A stretch of DNA of 25,391 nt from an uncultured Treponema sp. (GCA_937877535.1 CALFJF010000028.1:1-25391); one strand, 5' to 3'; numbered from the stretch's first letter, positions 8,123 to 16,497 are shown. The notes: generated from the sequence alone by a model not told the origin. Made by a program: numbers and translations.

Positions 8123-8144
8123 CGGCGAGAAAAAAATCTCGCCG
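8123..8144 (+). terminator. Hairpin after the fhs operon
   Basis: CGGCGAGA and TCTCGCCG are perfectly complementary across a six-A loop, two bases after the stop at 8120. The T run after it is poor (CGCTTTG), so termination may depend on the second structure at 8198-8287, which ends in eight Ts. Confidence 0.5.
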
Positions 8145-8197
8145 CGCTTTGAAAAAGAGGAGATGTTACAAAATGTATGCTGACCTGTAAGCAATAT

Positions 8198-8287
8198 GCG
8201 GTGGTTGAACTTGTCGAAACCTCCATATTCTTACGCTACGGTGGTTTCGATACGACCTTCGGTCTACCGGGCCACCGCATTTTTTTT
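8198..8287 (+). repeat. REP-like folded repeat, possible terminator
   Basis: The outer arms GCGGTGG (8198-8204) and CCACCGC (8272-8278) close a structure. It holds an inner stem TCGAAACC/GGTTTCGA (8214-8221 and 8243-8250) and a small GACC-TTC-GGTC hairpin, that is, a three-way junction. Eight Ts follow (8280-8287). The core GGTGGTTGAACTTGTCGAAACC is of the widespread REP-like type, and a diverged relative lies at 16498-16522. It sits between the fhs operon end and the RND operon end. Confidence 0.65.
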
Positions 8288-8308
8288 GCACAATTTTCGC
8301 GTTTTGGG

Positions 8309-11300
8309 CTAAATTCCTTCTCCTTGGTATTTTTCCATAATTCGACGCGCTTTTTCGATTGCTTTGGCGCGTTTTCGTTCGTATTTTGCACGCTCGATTT
8401 CTTCGGCAGTCAGAGCCGCCGAATTTCCGCGAATTGTGCCGTCTTTTGGCACGGCTCGTCCTTCTTTTAAGGCACGCTTTGCCGCTTTTTTGAGTCTTCG
8501 CGCGTTAAAAATGTAATAAACCGTCGGCATCAAAAAGAGCGTCATCAACGAACCAAACGCCATTCCGCCAAACGTCGTAAGCGAAATTGGTTGCATATTT
8601 GACGAACCTTCGCCGGGGAAAAACGCCATTGGCGCGAGCGAAATTACCGTTGTGAGCGTACTCATCAAAATCGGGCGGAGACGATTTCTTGCCGCCTGAA
8701 TACACGCATCTTCGAGCGCGTAACCGCGTTTTCTCAAAAGATTCGTGTAATCAACCAAAACGATTCCGTTGTTGACGATTGTTCCAACCAAAACGAGCAT
8801 ACCAATAATCGTTACAACGTTGAGTTGATTTCCCGTAATTCCGTAAATCGCCACAACGCCAATAAACGAAAGCGGAATTGTAAGAATAACGATGAACGGG
8901 TCAAGAAGCGACTCAAACTGACTCGCCATAACAACGAACACGAGGAACGCCGCCAAAATAATAATCATTCCAAAGTTGACAACGGCTTCTTTCATGTCGG
9001 CGAGGTCGCCTGAATACGAAATCGTCACGGCTTCATCGCGGATAACGTTGTCTTCGATGAGTTTTTGAACTGCCGCTTGCACTTTGTCAATCGAAATTCC
9101 CGAAATCGGTTTTGCCGTAACGTGAATGATTCGCGCTTGGTCTTGCCGATAAATCGTTACAGGCGCGGTCGTTTGCTCGTAATGCGCAAAACTTGAAAGC
9201 GGAATCCGAAGCCCCGAAGAATTCACCACGGAAATCGAATCCAAATCGGCGAGTTTTGCGCGGTCTTTTTCCGAAAGGCGCACAATTACATCGATGTCGT
9301 CGCCGTTTTTTGTGTAGCGGCTTGCCGTACTTCCGTTTATAACGCCAGAGATTTCCGTTCCAACGGTGTACACGTTCAGTCCAAACTCTTGCATTACCGC
9401 GCGGTCAAACACGATTTCCGCCTGTGGAAGTCCGTCTTTCAAATCCGAAGCGACTTCCGTAACCCAATCCGTTGCTTTTTCTTTCAAAAGCGTTTCGATT
9501 TGAGAAGCGGTTTGCCGCACAAGCGAAAGGTCGTCGCTACGAATGTCAATCGAAACGCCCGACGAACTTGAAGCACTATTTGCCGCCGCCGCAAAACTCA
9601 AATTTGCGCCAGGGAATTGATTAAAATACTTTCTGAGTTTTTCTTTTACGCTTGTGGCGTTGTCGTAACCAGGCAAACGCTCGCTTGGAGGATAGAGCGT
9701 AAATTCAATCGCGCCCGTGTTCGTTTCGCTTGACGCACTCATAACGCTCGTGCCGCCAACTGTAATCGTGCTAAATTTTACGCCCGAAAGTTCTGGAAGT
9801 GCCATTTCTTGGAATTCTTTTATTGTGTCCTCGGTGATTTCAAGGCGCGTTCCCACGGGAAGTTCAAATTCGACTTTGACGCTGTTCGAGGAGGATTCTG
9901 GCATGAACACAAATCCAATAAACTTTACCGCCACAAACGACATCACAAGAAGAAGGACGAGCAAAATTATGCTCAAAGCCTTGTGATGAAGAACGAATGC
10001 GACTCCGTTTGCGTATTTTTCGTCGAGTTTATCGAAGAAATTGTTGAACGCGCGGTCGATTCCGTACCAGATTCCTGATTTTTCTCCAACGCTTGCCTTA
10101 TTTACAAATTTGCTCGTCAAAACGGGAACAAGAGCCGCCGCCACAACGAGCGAACAAAGAAGCGAGAAAATAATCGTCCAAGCAACGTCGTTGAACATTT
10201 GTCCCATGATTCCGAGTTTTTTCTTGAACAAAAGCATCGGAAGGAAAATACACACCGACGTGAGCGTAGAACCCGTAATCGACGCAACCATTTCTTGCGA
10301 GCCTAAAACCGCCGCCACGCGAGGTTTTGTATCTCTTTGAATGTATGAATAAATGTTTTCCAAAACGACGATTGAGTTATCGACGAGCATACCAATTCCA
10401 AGCAAAAGTCCCGCCATTGAAATCTGGTTTACGGAAAGCCCCTTAAAATACATACAAAAGAGCGTAATCATAACGGAAATCGGAATTGAAAGACCAACAA
10501 TGAGCGTACTTTTTAACGAGCGCAAAAACACGAACAAAACGGCAATCGCCAAAAGCGCACCTTGAACAACGCTTTTTACAACTTCGCCGATTGTTTGCTT
10601 AATGATGTCAGTTGTGTTGCTCGTTTCAACGATTTGCACATCGCTTGGCAATTCTTTTTGAAGTTGGTCGAGGACTTTACGAACGCGCGTTGCCGCTTGA
10701 ACGCTGTTCTTTCCCGATTGTTTTTGGAGCATCATAATGACGCACGGTTCTCCGTCCAAAAATGCCAGCGTGGACTCGTCTTTGTAACCGTCGTACACAT
10801 CAGCGATGTCGCGCAAACGAATTGTCCGCACCACGCCCGTTCCGTCTGGTTTGTAAGAAATGACCGTGTTCCGCAAATCTTCAAGCGATTTATATTTTCC
10901 GTCGTTTTTAATCGTGTAATTCACATCGCCCGACGTAATCGTTCCGCCAGAACTTTGGATATTTTGAACTCCAATGAGTTGAGCGACGGAACTTACGGAA
11001 AGTCCGTATGCTTCAAGTCGGTCGCGCGGAATGTCCACGCAAATCGCCTCTTCGCGTCCGCCTGCAATGTTCGCCGACGCAATTCCGTCAACTTGCTCAA
11101 CGCGCGGAGAAATCGTGTCTTCGGCAAGCGTTCTAAGTTCCTCTGGAGTTCGGCTGCCGCGCACTGCCAACGTCAAAATCGGCATCATTGACGGGTCAAG
11201 GCGAATCGTAATCGGCGAATCTACGTCGTCGGGAAGATAGCCGCGTACCATGTCGATTTTGTCGCGGATGTTTCCCGTTGCCGCGTCAAGGTTCGTTCCG

Positions 11301-11590
11301 TAATCAAATTCAAGAATTACGAGCGACGTGCCAGACATCGACCGTGACTGCATTTTCTTTAATCCAGAAAGCCCCGACATCGAACTTTCAAGCGTTCTTG
11401 TAACGCTTTGCTCCACTTCCTCAGGTCCCGCCCCGTTGTACGTCGTGTAGACAATCATGTACGGCAAATCCATGTCTGGATACATATCCACGGCGAGTTG
11501 CGTCGTGCAAAAAATTCCCATTACGATGAACAGAAAAAAAACGAGCATCGTTGTAACGGGTTTGTTTACGCACTTTTCAGAAAAAGTCAT
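8309..11590 (-). CDS. RND-family efflux pump, inner-membrane transporter
   Basis: A 1093-aa AcrB/HAE-type transporter, the proton-driven inner-membrane part of a tripartite efflux system. Evidence: the N-terminal membrane segment with CVNKPVTTMLVFFLFIVMG; porter-domain signatures (DMYPDMDLP and the YNGAGPEEVEQSVTRTLE region); GIGMLVDNSIVVLENI in TM4 (about 398-413); and GTIVNNGIVLVDYTN in TM10. The length is family-normal. The canonical AcrB TM4 Asp-Asp pair reads Asp404-Asn405, and the TM10 Lys is absent (VNNGI), as in many non-proteobacterial members. The C-terminus has a basic tail (RRLKKAAKRALKEGR). The gene is last in the order tetR, TolC-like, adaptor, pump, with only nine bases between the adaptor and this gene. 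Substrate unknown. Confidence 0.93.
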   Translation of the reverse strand: MTFSEKCVNKPVTTMLVFFLFIVMGIFCTTQLAVDMYPDMDLPYMIVYTTYNGAGPEEVEQSVTRTLESSMSGLSGLKKMQSRSMSGTSLVILEFDYGTNLDAATGNIRDKIDMVRGYLPDDVDSPITIRLDPSMMPILTLAVRGSRTPEELRTLAEDTISPRVEQVDGIASANIAGGREEAICVDIPRDRLEAYGLSVSSVAQLIGVQNIQSSGGTITSGDVNYTIKNDGKYKSLEDLRNTVISYKPDGTGVVRTIRLRDIADVYDGYKDESTLAFLDGEPCVIMMLQKQSGKNSVQAATRVRKVLDQLQKELPSDVQIVETSNTTDIIKQTIGEVVKSVVQGALLAIAVLFVFLRSLKSTLIVGLSIPISVMITLFCMYFKGLSVNQISMAGLLLGIGMLVDNSIVVLENIYSYIQRDTKPRVAAVLGSQEMVASITGSTLTSVCIFLPMLLFKKKLGIMGQMFNDVAWTIIFSLLCSLVVAAALVPVLTSKFVNKASVGEKSGIWYGIDRAFNNFFDKLDEKYANGVAFVLHHKALSIILLVLLLVMSFVAVKFIGFVFMPESSSNSVKVEFELPVGTRLEITEDTIKEFQEMALPELSGVKFSTITVGGTSVMSASSETNTGAIEFTLYPPSERLPGYDNATSVKEKLRKYFNQFPGANLSFAAAANSASSSSGVSIDIRSDDLSLVRQTASQIETLLKEKATDWVTEVASDLKDGLPQAEIVFDRAVMQEFGLNVYTVGTEISGVINGSTASRYTKNGDDIDVIVRLSEKDRAKLADLDSISVVNSSGLRIPLSSFAHYEQTTAPVTIYRQDQARIIHVTAKPISGISIDKVQAAVQKLIEDNVIRDEAVTISYSGDLADMKEAVVNFGMIIILAAFLVFVVMASQFESLLDPFIVILTIPLSFIGVVAIYGITGNQLNVVTIIGMLVLVGTIVNNGIVLVDYTNLLRKRGYALEDACIQAARNRLRPILMSTLTTVISLAPMAFFPGEGSSNMQPISLTTFGGMAFGSLMTLFLMPTVYYIFNARRLKKAAKRALKEGRAVPKDGTIRGNSAALTAEEIERAKYERKRAKAIEKARRIMEKYQGEGI

Positions 11591-11599
11591 TTTTTCCTC

Positions 11600-12526
11600 C
11601 TACTCGCTTTGGCTTACAGAAACCACGTTGACTTTTGCACCGTCAGAAAGAAGCGACTGACCTTTTGTGATGATTTCGTCGCCAGCGGAAAGTCCTTTGG
11701 TGATTTCGGTTTTGTTGTCAATGGAAAGACCGAGCGTTACAGGCGTAAGATGCGCAATCGAAGAGCCGCCTTTTTTTCCGCCACCGCCAACTGTAAAAAT
11801 GTACGGTTTTCCGTCGCGGGTGATTACCGCAGAACTTGGAACCACGATTGCGTTTTTTATGCTTTCTGTAATGAGTTTTACGCGAGCGTACATTCCAACT
11901 TTTACGCGCTCGTCTTTTTCGTCAAAGCGAAGTTTTACGCTCATCGTGCGAGAAGTCGTATCAAGAACAGGGCTTACTTCCACAACGTTCGCGCTGAATT
12001 CCACACTCGGATAAGCGTCAAACGTAATAACAGCCTTTTGTTGCGTTTCGATTCTTGAAATAAATCGTTCGGCAATGCTGATTCGCACTTCAAGGTCGTC
12101 GGTTTGAGCCACGGTCGCAACGCTTGCCGCTTGAGAAACGGTCGTTCCCACCGTAATCGGAAGTGCCGTCACTCGCCCCGAAATCGGAGATTTTACAGGA
12201 CTCGCAGAGTAATTCATTCCCGCGCGAGAAGCGTCAACGTAGGCTAAAACCTGGTCTTTTTTCACAATGTCGCCAACGCTCACAAGCACTCGGCTGATTT
12301 TTCCCGCCATATCGGGAAGCACATAAACCGAGTTCACCGCCGCCACATCGCCACCAAACTCAAGATAATCGTCTAAGTTTCCTTCGTTCGTTTTGAATGC
12401 GTTTACCGCAAAAATCTGCTCGTTCAACTCCGAATCCGCCGTTTGCGTTGGATTTTTCTTTCCGCCGCAAGAAGAAAGCAAAATCGCGATAAATGCCGCA
12501 ATCGCAATGCCTTTTGATTTTCTCAT
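11600..12526 (-). CDS. RND periplasmic adaptor (membrane fusion) lipoprotein
   Basis: 308 aa; bridges the RND pump and the outer-membrane channel. The start is the ATG at 12526, not the upstream in-frame ATG at 12568. GGAGG precedes 12526 by ten bases and a signal peptide begins there (MRKSKGIAIAAFIAILLSSC), with a lipobox Cys at residue 20. A barrel-sandwich (lipoyl-like) half follows (GKISRVLVSVGDIVKKDQVLAYVDAS), its partner is SPISGRVTALPITVGTTV, and then beta-barrel strands (VRISIAERFISRIETQQKAVITFDAYP) and VGMYARVKL. The hairpin between the lipoyl halves is very short, so this adaptor lacks the long coiled coil of AcrA. It lies in the efflux operon between the TolC-like and pump genes. 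Confidence 0.9.
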   Translation of the reverse strand: MRKSKGIAIAAFIAILLSSCGGKKNPTQTADSELNEQIFAVNAFKTNEGNLDDYLEFGGDVAAVNSVYVLPDMAGKISRVLVSVGDIVKKDQVLAYVDASRAGMNYSASPVKSPISGRVTALPITVGTTVSQAASVATVAQTDDLEVRISIAERFISRIETQQKAVITFDAYPSVEFSANVVEVSPVLDTTSRTMSVKLRFDEKDERVKVGMYARVKLITESIKNAIVVPSSAVITRDGKPYIFTVGGGGKKGGSSIAHLTPVTLGLSIDNKTEITKGLSAGDEIITKGQSLLSDGAKVNVVSVSQSE

Positions 12527-12570
12527 TTTATTTTTTCCTCCGTTTGTTCTTTTTTTGAAACTTTGCATAT

Positions 12571-13980
12571 TTATTCCGACTCATCGTCAACGAGCGTTGT
12601 GTTGAGCGTGTTTTCCAAATCCATGAGCGCAGAAATATAATTGAACTTTTGATTCAAAAGTCCGAGTTTTGCCTTGTTGAGCGATTCTTCCGCATCGCGC
12701 AAATCGAGCAATTCCGTCATTCCGTTTCTGTACGAGCGATACGTTGCGTCGTAAGCGCGCTGCGCAAGCGTTACGTTTCGCCCCATTGCGTCAATTTGCT
12801 GTTTTGCTTGATTGAGCGTGTCAACGGCTTTGCGCACTTCCATTTTTTGATTTTCGCGCAACGTTTCCATCGTCAGTTCAAGTTTTGCGATATTCGCCTT
12901 CAAATCTTTTGCTTGTTGCCGATTTGACGACCATGGAAGCATATTTGTGATATTCCACGCAAGCGTGAGCGAAAGAGAGCCAGAATCGTACCATTTGTCG
13001 TCGCTTCCGATGTCGCCCCAAAAATGCCACGCGCCTTCATTTCCAATATACGCAGGCTGCCAACCGTAACTTATCGAAAGCGCGGGAGTCCAAGTGGCAA
13101 TGTCCAAAGCCTTTAAGTTCAAATTAAGAACGTCAAGATTACTTTGAAGCGAGCGCAGATTCAAATCGTTTGCGCCATACGTTTCAATGAGCGAAATAAC
13201 GTCCGCCTCAATGTATTTTGGTTCAATCGAGCCATCAAGCACGATTTTTGTGCCAACGGGCATTCCAAGCAAAAACGCAAACGTGTCAAGGCTTTGCCCC
13301 AAAGCCTGCTCTTGCTGTTCAACGTCGGGGCGCGTGTTTTGGTAATTCACCTGCGTTTGCAAAAGCGAAAGTTCAGGAATCGTGCCGTTTCTATAATTTG
13401 TTTGCGCCTGAACCATTCTTTGACGAGCATTTTCTAGCGTCGCCTTTTGAATTTTGAGACTTTCTTGCTGGAGCAAAAGTCCGTAAAACAATTTTTTCAC
13501 GTTCAAAAGCGTTTCTTTTTGACTTTGTTCCCACGTAATTTTTCCGACTTCAAAATCGGCTTTTTTTGCGCGAATCTGCCAAATGTACGCAAGGCTCAAA
13601 TTGAGCGAAGCCGAAATGCTCCCCACGGTTGTCCAGTGGTCTTCTTCCCCGTCAAAATCCGTCTTCGGAGTCGTTCCAGTCGTTCCAGCCATTGCAGCCA
13701 TCATTTGCGCCATCGCCGCGCTGCTCGGAGAATATTCAGTTGCGCGGCTCATCGTGCCAGCAACTGTGACCGTGGGCAAAAACACGTTCCACGAATATTT
13801 TGCCGCGCGTTCTTTTAATGCAAGGTCGATGTCGTTACTTTTGAGCGTACGACTGTTTTGAAGCGCGTAATCGAGAGCCTGCTCCAACGAAAGCGTTACG
13901 GTTTCCTCGTCTTCGTCTTTTGCAAAAATGCCAAGCGGAAACAAAAGCAGTGCAAAAGCAACAACGTATTTTTTAATCAT
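12571..13980 (-). CDS. TolC-family outer-membrane efflux channel
   Basis: 469 aa. An N-terminal signal peptide (IKKYVVAFALLLFPLGIFAK) is followed by TVTLSLEQALDYALQNSRTLKS, the usual first helix of OEP/TolC proteins. Two repeated coiled-coil halves follow, about 130-250 (ARQRMVQAQTNYRNGTIPELSLLQTQVNYQ) and about 370-460 (LAQRAYDATYRSYRNGMTELLDLRDAEESLNKAKL), each with the YRNG..xxLL repeat. A Met/Ala-rich insert (SAAMAQMMAAMAGTTGTT) lies in the first half and is unusual. AAAGGAGG precedes the ATG at a good distance. This is the first structural gene of the efflux operon after tetR. Confidence 0.92.
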   Translation of the reverse strand: MIKKYVVAFALLLFPLGIFAKDEDEETVTLSLEQALDYALQNSRTLKSNDIDLALKERAAKYSWNVFLPTVTVAGTMSRATEYSPSSAAMAQMMAAMAGTTGTTPKTDFDGEEDHWTTVGSISASLNLSLAYIWQIRAKKADFEVGKITWEQSQKETLLNVKKLFYGLLLQQESLKIQKATLENARQRMVQAQTNYRNGTIPELSLLQTQVNYQNTRPDVEQQEQALGQSLDTFAFLLGMPVGTKIVLDGSIEPKYIEADVISLIETYGANDLNLRSLQSNLDVLNLNLKALDIATWTPALSISYGWQPAYIGNEGAWHFWGDIGSDDKWYDSGSLSLTLAWNITNMLPWSSNRQQAKDLKANIAKLELTMETLRENQKMEVRKAVDTLNQAKQQIDAMGRNVTLAQRAYDATYRSYRNGMTELLDLRDAEESLNKAKLGLLNQKFNYISALMDLENTLNTTLVDDESE

Positions 13981-14029
13981 AAATGCCTCCTTTATAACTT
14001 TCCATTAAATGTATTTTTATTTTGATTAG

Positions 14030-14081
14030 ACCTGTTCGATAACCTCGTCACCTGTTTTGAAACTGAAGTGTCCGAACAGGT
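14030..14081. promoter_or_regulatory. Inverted repeat before the TolC-like gene, possible second operator
   Basis: ACCTGTTCG (14030-14038) and CGAACAGGT (14073-14081) form perfect nine-base arms about 34 bases apart, ending next to the tetR stop. The 8-mer CCGAACAG in the right arm also sits in the tetR operator (15355-15362). This suggests the regulator binds both sites. No T run follows on the minus strand, so it is not an obvious terminator. Confidence 0.5.
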
Positions 14082-15335
14082 TTATCCATTTTCTTCAAGC
14101 CCGTTTTGCACAAAATCGAAAATCATTTCAATGAGCAAAAACAGTTCTTCACGCGAAAGCGAATGTTTACGCCCAAAAATAATCGCCACAGCGGGAAGCG
14201 AGCCGAGCCAAATCATCAAATACGAAGGTGGAAGCGGAAATCCCAAATCCACCGACTCAAAAAGCATTTTCATGCGCTTTTCCCAAATCGTTTGAGGCGT
14301 TTCAGAGTTTGTTGATAACGATGTAACGGAAACATTTTGAATCATCCAACCCAAAACGGGAATTATCGACGGACGCAAACAAAAAAACTCGATTTCCGAA
14401 TGAAAAAGCACCCAAATGTATTCGCTAAAATTCCGCGCCTCCACGGAGTTTTCGCGTATAAATTCCGTCAAAAGCGACAATTCTCTTTCCATTAAAGATG
14501 TCAACATTTGACTTTTGCTGTCAAAATAATAATACAAACTGCTTTTTGCCATTCCAAGTTCATCGGCAATGCGCTCAAGCGTAACGCTGCTCATTCCGCA
14601 TTTTTCGCAACAAGACGCAATCGCCTTAAAAATTGCATTTTCTTCGGGAAACAGACCTTGAAAAATGGCACATTCTTTAGAATGTTCTTCCTTTCTCGCT
14701 TTGGAGATTTTTTGAGGAAACGCGGTTTCACCTTTTTTGCAAACGCCAAAAAATCCGCCAAGCAAAAATTGAACGAGTTTTCGACCAAAAATCTCTGGCG
14801 AACCAACGCAATTTCCATTTTTTGAGATTTTTTCTCGAATTTTTATAAAAAACAGGATTGAAAATCCCGCATAAAGTTGCTGAACTCGCTCCAAAAAATC
14901 TTCTTTTAGAGAATGAAGCGACGAAAGGTAGCCAAATTCATCGCGAACGCCACGAGCAAGCATCGCTTCAGCAAACGTTCGCTCAAAATTGCCATCGTTC
15001 GTCATTTTGAAAATCGTATAATTTATCAATTCTGGATTTTCCACAAAAAATTGAATCAACTCGGCAAACGGAATTATTGGCTTAAACGATGACTGCATAA
15101 CGCGAAGGCGCACAGCAATGGAATCAAAATAATACTTTTCCATTTCGAGCAAAAGCGCGTCTTTTCCAGAAAAATAGCGATAAATCGCAGGCTTTGTAAT
15201 TCCAACGCGGGAAGCAAGTTCGTTTATCGAAAAATCGCGAAAACGCGGTTCAAGAAAAAAAGAAAACGCCGCGTCAAGAATTAACTGGCGGGTATTTTTT
15301 TTAGATTCTTTGATTTCGACGATTTTCTCTTTCAT
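14082..15335 (-). CDS. Two-headed TetR regulator of the efflux operon
   Basis: 417 aa, about twice the usual TetR length. The first TetR HTH is at about 15-63 (RQLILDAAFSFF, INELASRVGITKPAIYRYFSGKDALL). A second complete one is at about 232-281 (NAIFKAIASCCEKCG, LERIADELGMAKSSLYYYFDSKSQML). Each is followed by a helical ligand/dimerisation-like region. It is therefore a tandem duplication or fusion giving a single-chain pseudo-dimer. The ATG at 15335 leaves the normal 14-residue lead before the HTH. The promoter carries a palindromic operator between -35 and -10, so autorepression is likely. It is transcribed in the same direction as the efflux genes and directly upstream of them, with no clear promoter between. 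Confidence 0.88.
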   Translation of the reverse strand: MKEKIVEIKESKKNTRQLILDAAFSFFLEPRFRDFSINELASRVGITKPAIYRYFSGKDALLLEMEKYYFDSIAVRLRVMQSSFKPIIPFAELIQFFVENPELINYTIFKMTNDGNFERTFAEAMLARGVRDEFGYLSSLHSLKEDFLERVQQLYAGFSILFFIKIREKISKNGNCVGSPEIFGRKLVQFLLGGFFGVCKKGETAFPQKISKARKEEHSKECAIFQGLFPEENAIFKAIASCCEKCGMSSVTLERIADELGMAKSSLYYYFDSKSQMLTSLMERELSLLTEFIRENSVEARNFSEYIWVLFHSEIEFFCLRPSIIPVLGWMIQNVSVTSLSTNSETPQTIWEKRMKMLFESVDLGFPLPPSYLMIWLGSLPAVAIIFGRKHSLSREELFLLIEMIFDFVQNGLEENG

Positions 15336-15346
15336 AAAAATTGCAC

Positions 15347-15374
15347 CAATGTTACCGAACAGACGGTAACATTG
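15347..15374. promoter_or_regulatory. Operator of the tetR promoter (perfect inverted repeat)
   Basis: CAATGTTACCG (15347-15357), spacer AACAGA, CGGTAACATTG (15364-15374): perfect 11-base arms. It covers the spacer and overlaps both promoter hexamers, so bound protein should block transcription. An ACCG-N6-CGGT core is common in TetR-family operators. Confidence 0.8.
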
Positions 15375-15378
15375 TCAA
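15349..15378 (-). promoter_or_regulatory. Promoter of the tetR-efflux operon
   Basis: On the minus strand TTGACA (15378-15373), an 18-base spacer and TAACAT (15354-15349). The ATG at 15335 is 13 bases after the -10, predicting a leader of only about six bases and no Shine-Dalgarno. Confidence 0.7.
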
Positions 15379-15428
15379 GCGCAATGCCCCAATCAAAAAC
15401 TTTTTGTCCTTGAACTCGTTAATCAAGT

Positions 15429-16040
15429 CTAATCCAAAGAAGCGGCGCGGGCGCGAAAAGAAGATAGATTTTCGCATTTTAATTCTTCGGCTTTTTTGAA
15501 CTCTTCTTCGGATTCAGCAGTTTTTCCAAGTTTTGCGAGCGCAATGGCAAGATTTGCGTGGATTACGGCAAGTCGCGGCTCGGCAGTTGCGCCTTGCTCC
15601 AAAAGCGATTTTGCTTCTTCGTATTTTTTTTGAGAAATGCGAATTGCGCCCAGTTGAGCCAAAGCCTCGCCTTTTTTTGGATTCAGCGAAATGGCACGAA
15701 AAAGTGCGTTTTCGGCTTTGTCGGTTTTTCCGAGCGTAACATACGTTGCGCCAAGCGTTACAAGCAATCTGTAATCGGGGCGAAAATTGACGGATTTTTC
15801 AAGCCAATCCGTAGCGGAATCAAGGTCGCCTTGCGCCATTTTTACGTTTGCAAGAAGCGAATAAAGCAAAGCGGGCGAATAATTCGATTCTTCTTCAAGC
15901 GCACGAAGATAAAGCGATTCGGCTTTTTCGTAATCATGTCGTCGCGTGGCTTCTCCTGCTTGATTTACAAAAGAATCTCCTCGTTTTGCGCAAGAAAAAA
16001 GAAAAATCGAAAAAATCAAAATAAAAATCAAACGTTTCAT
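15429..16040 (-). CDS. TPR-repeat lipoprotein
   Basis: 203 aa. The signal peptide KRLIFILIFSIFLFSC ends in a lipobox Cys (residue 17), so it is probably lipid-anchored in the periplasm or at the outer membrane. About five TPR units follow (for example YEKAESLYLRALEEESNYSPALLY and YEEAKSLLEQGATAEPRLAVIHANL). TPR lipoproteins are usually assembly scaffolds. The ATG at 16040 is preferred over a TTG codon directly before it; GGAAAG lies 11 bases upstream. It points the same way as the phage-type gene before it (88 bases away) and the tetR gene after it, but the promoter of tetR is separate. Confidence 0.85.
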   Translation of the reverse strand: MKRLIFILIFSIFLFSCAKRGDSFVNQAGEATRRHDYEKAESLYLRALEEESNYSPALLYSLLANVKMAQGDLDSATDWLEKSVNFRPDYRLLVTLGATYVTLGKTDKAENALFRAISLNPKKGEALAQLGAIRISQKKYEEAKSLLEQGATAEPRLAVIHANLAIALAKLGKTAESEEEFKKAEELKCENLSSFRARAASLD

Positions 16041-16127
16041 CAAAAATACATCTTTCCTTCATCAGAAATCGAGCGAACAAACATTTCTTCCATAAATATT
16101 CCACATATTTTCCACAAAATTAAAAAA

Positions 16128-16391
16128 CTACGCTTTTTCCCAATCGCGTTCAAATTCTTCTTTTGAAATGAGCGAAAAATCGCCTTTGTTTCCGCGAACA
16201 ACGTAATCACCAACGGAAGCAGGAACGATTTTTTCTCGCTCTTTCACTTTAAGAACCGCGTCCATTGAGCCGTCGCCGTCAACGTCAGCGTAATCAAACA
16301 AAGCGAATTGCGCAGCAAATGCCTTTATCTCCGCTTGATTTTTTCCCGTCCATTGCACAGCGTCAACCGTTTCTTTTCGTCTGTATATCAT
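16128..16391 (-). CDS. Small phage-type protein (VQWTG/GDYVVRG family)
   Basis: 87 aa. The start MIYRRKETVDAVQWTG and the segment VGDYVVRGNKGDFSLISKEEFERDW match a small family very common in phages and prophages (YRKKPV.EAVQWTG ... GDYIIRGVKGEFYPCKPDIFE.TYE). The molecular function is unknown. Between these two motifs lies DVDGDGSMD (residues 36-44), a Ca2+-loop-like DxDxDGxxD stretch that I do not associate with phage members. The ATG at 16391 is chosen because GAGGAG precedes it by six bases; a longer reading from a TTG at 16430 has no site. No other phage gene is nearby, so this is a domesticated or stray copy. Confidence 0.75.
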   Translation of the reverse strand: MIYRRKETVDAVQWTGKNQAEIKAFAAQFALFDYADVDGDGSMDAVLKVKEREKIVPASVGDYVVRGNKGDFSLISKEEFERDWEKA

Positions 16392-16416
16392 AATGTTCTC
16401 CTCGTTATAAAACTCG

Positions 16417-16424
16417 CCCCCCCC
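16417..16424. repeat. C8 homopolymer (G8 on minus strand) upstream of the phage-type gene
   Basis: Eight consecutive Cs, 25 bases upstream of the ATG at 16391 on that gene's sense strand, where it reads as G8. G/C tracts of this length are prone to slipped-strand length change. Confidence 0.6.
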
Positions 16425-16497
16425 ACACAAAAGGCAACCTTTTCTTTGATGATATTCTTTGAAAGCCGTTTGCTCAATAGCGTTTTTTGCACAAATG

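Noticed and set aside
11408..12058. 216-codon open frame opposite the adaptor and pump genes
   Set aside because: Spans two clear genes of the efflux operon in antisense; low-complexity translation.
16097..16116. TATTCCACA and TTTTCCACA resemble DnaA boxes (TTATNCACA)
   Set aside because: Only two imperfect copies, no dnaA/dnaN neighbours, no AT-rich unwinding array; in a small intergenic gap.
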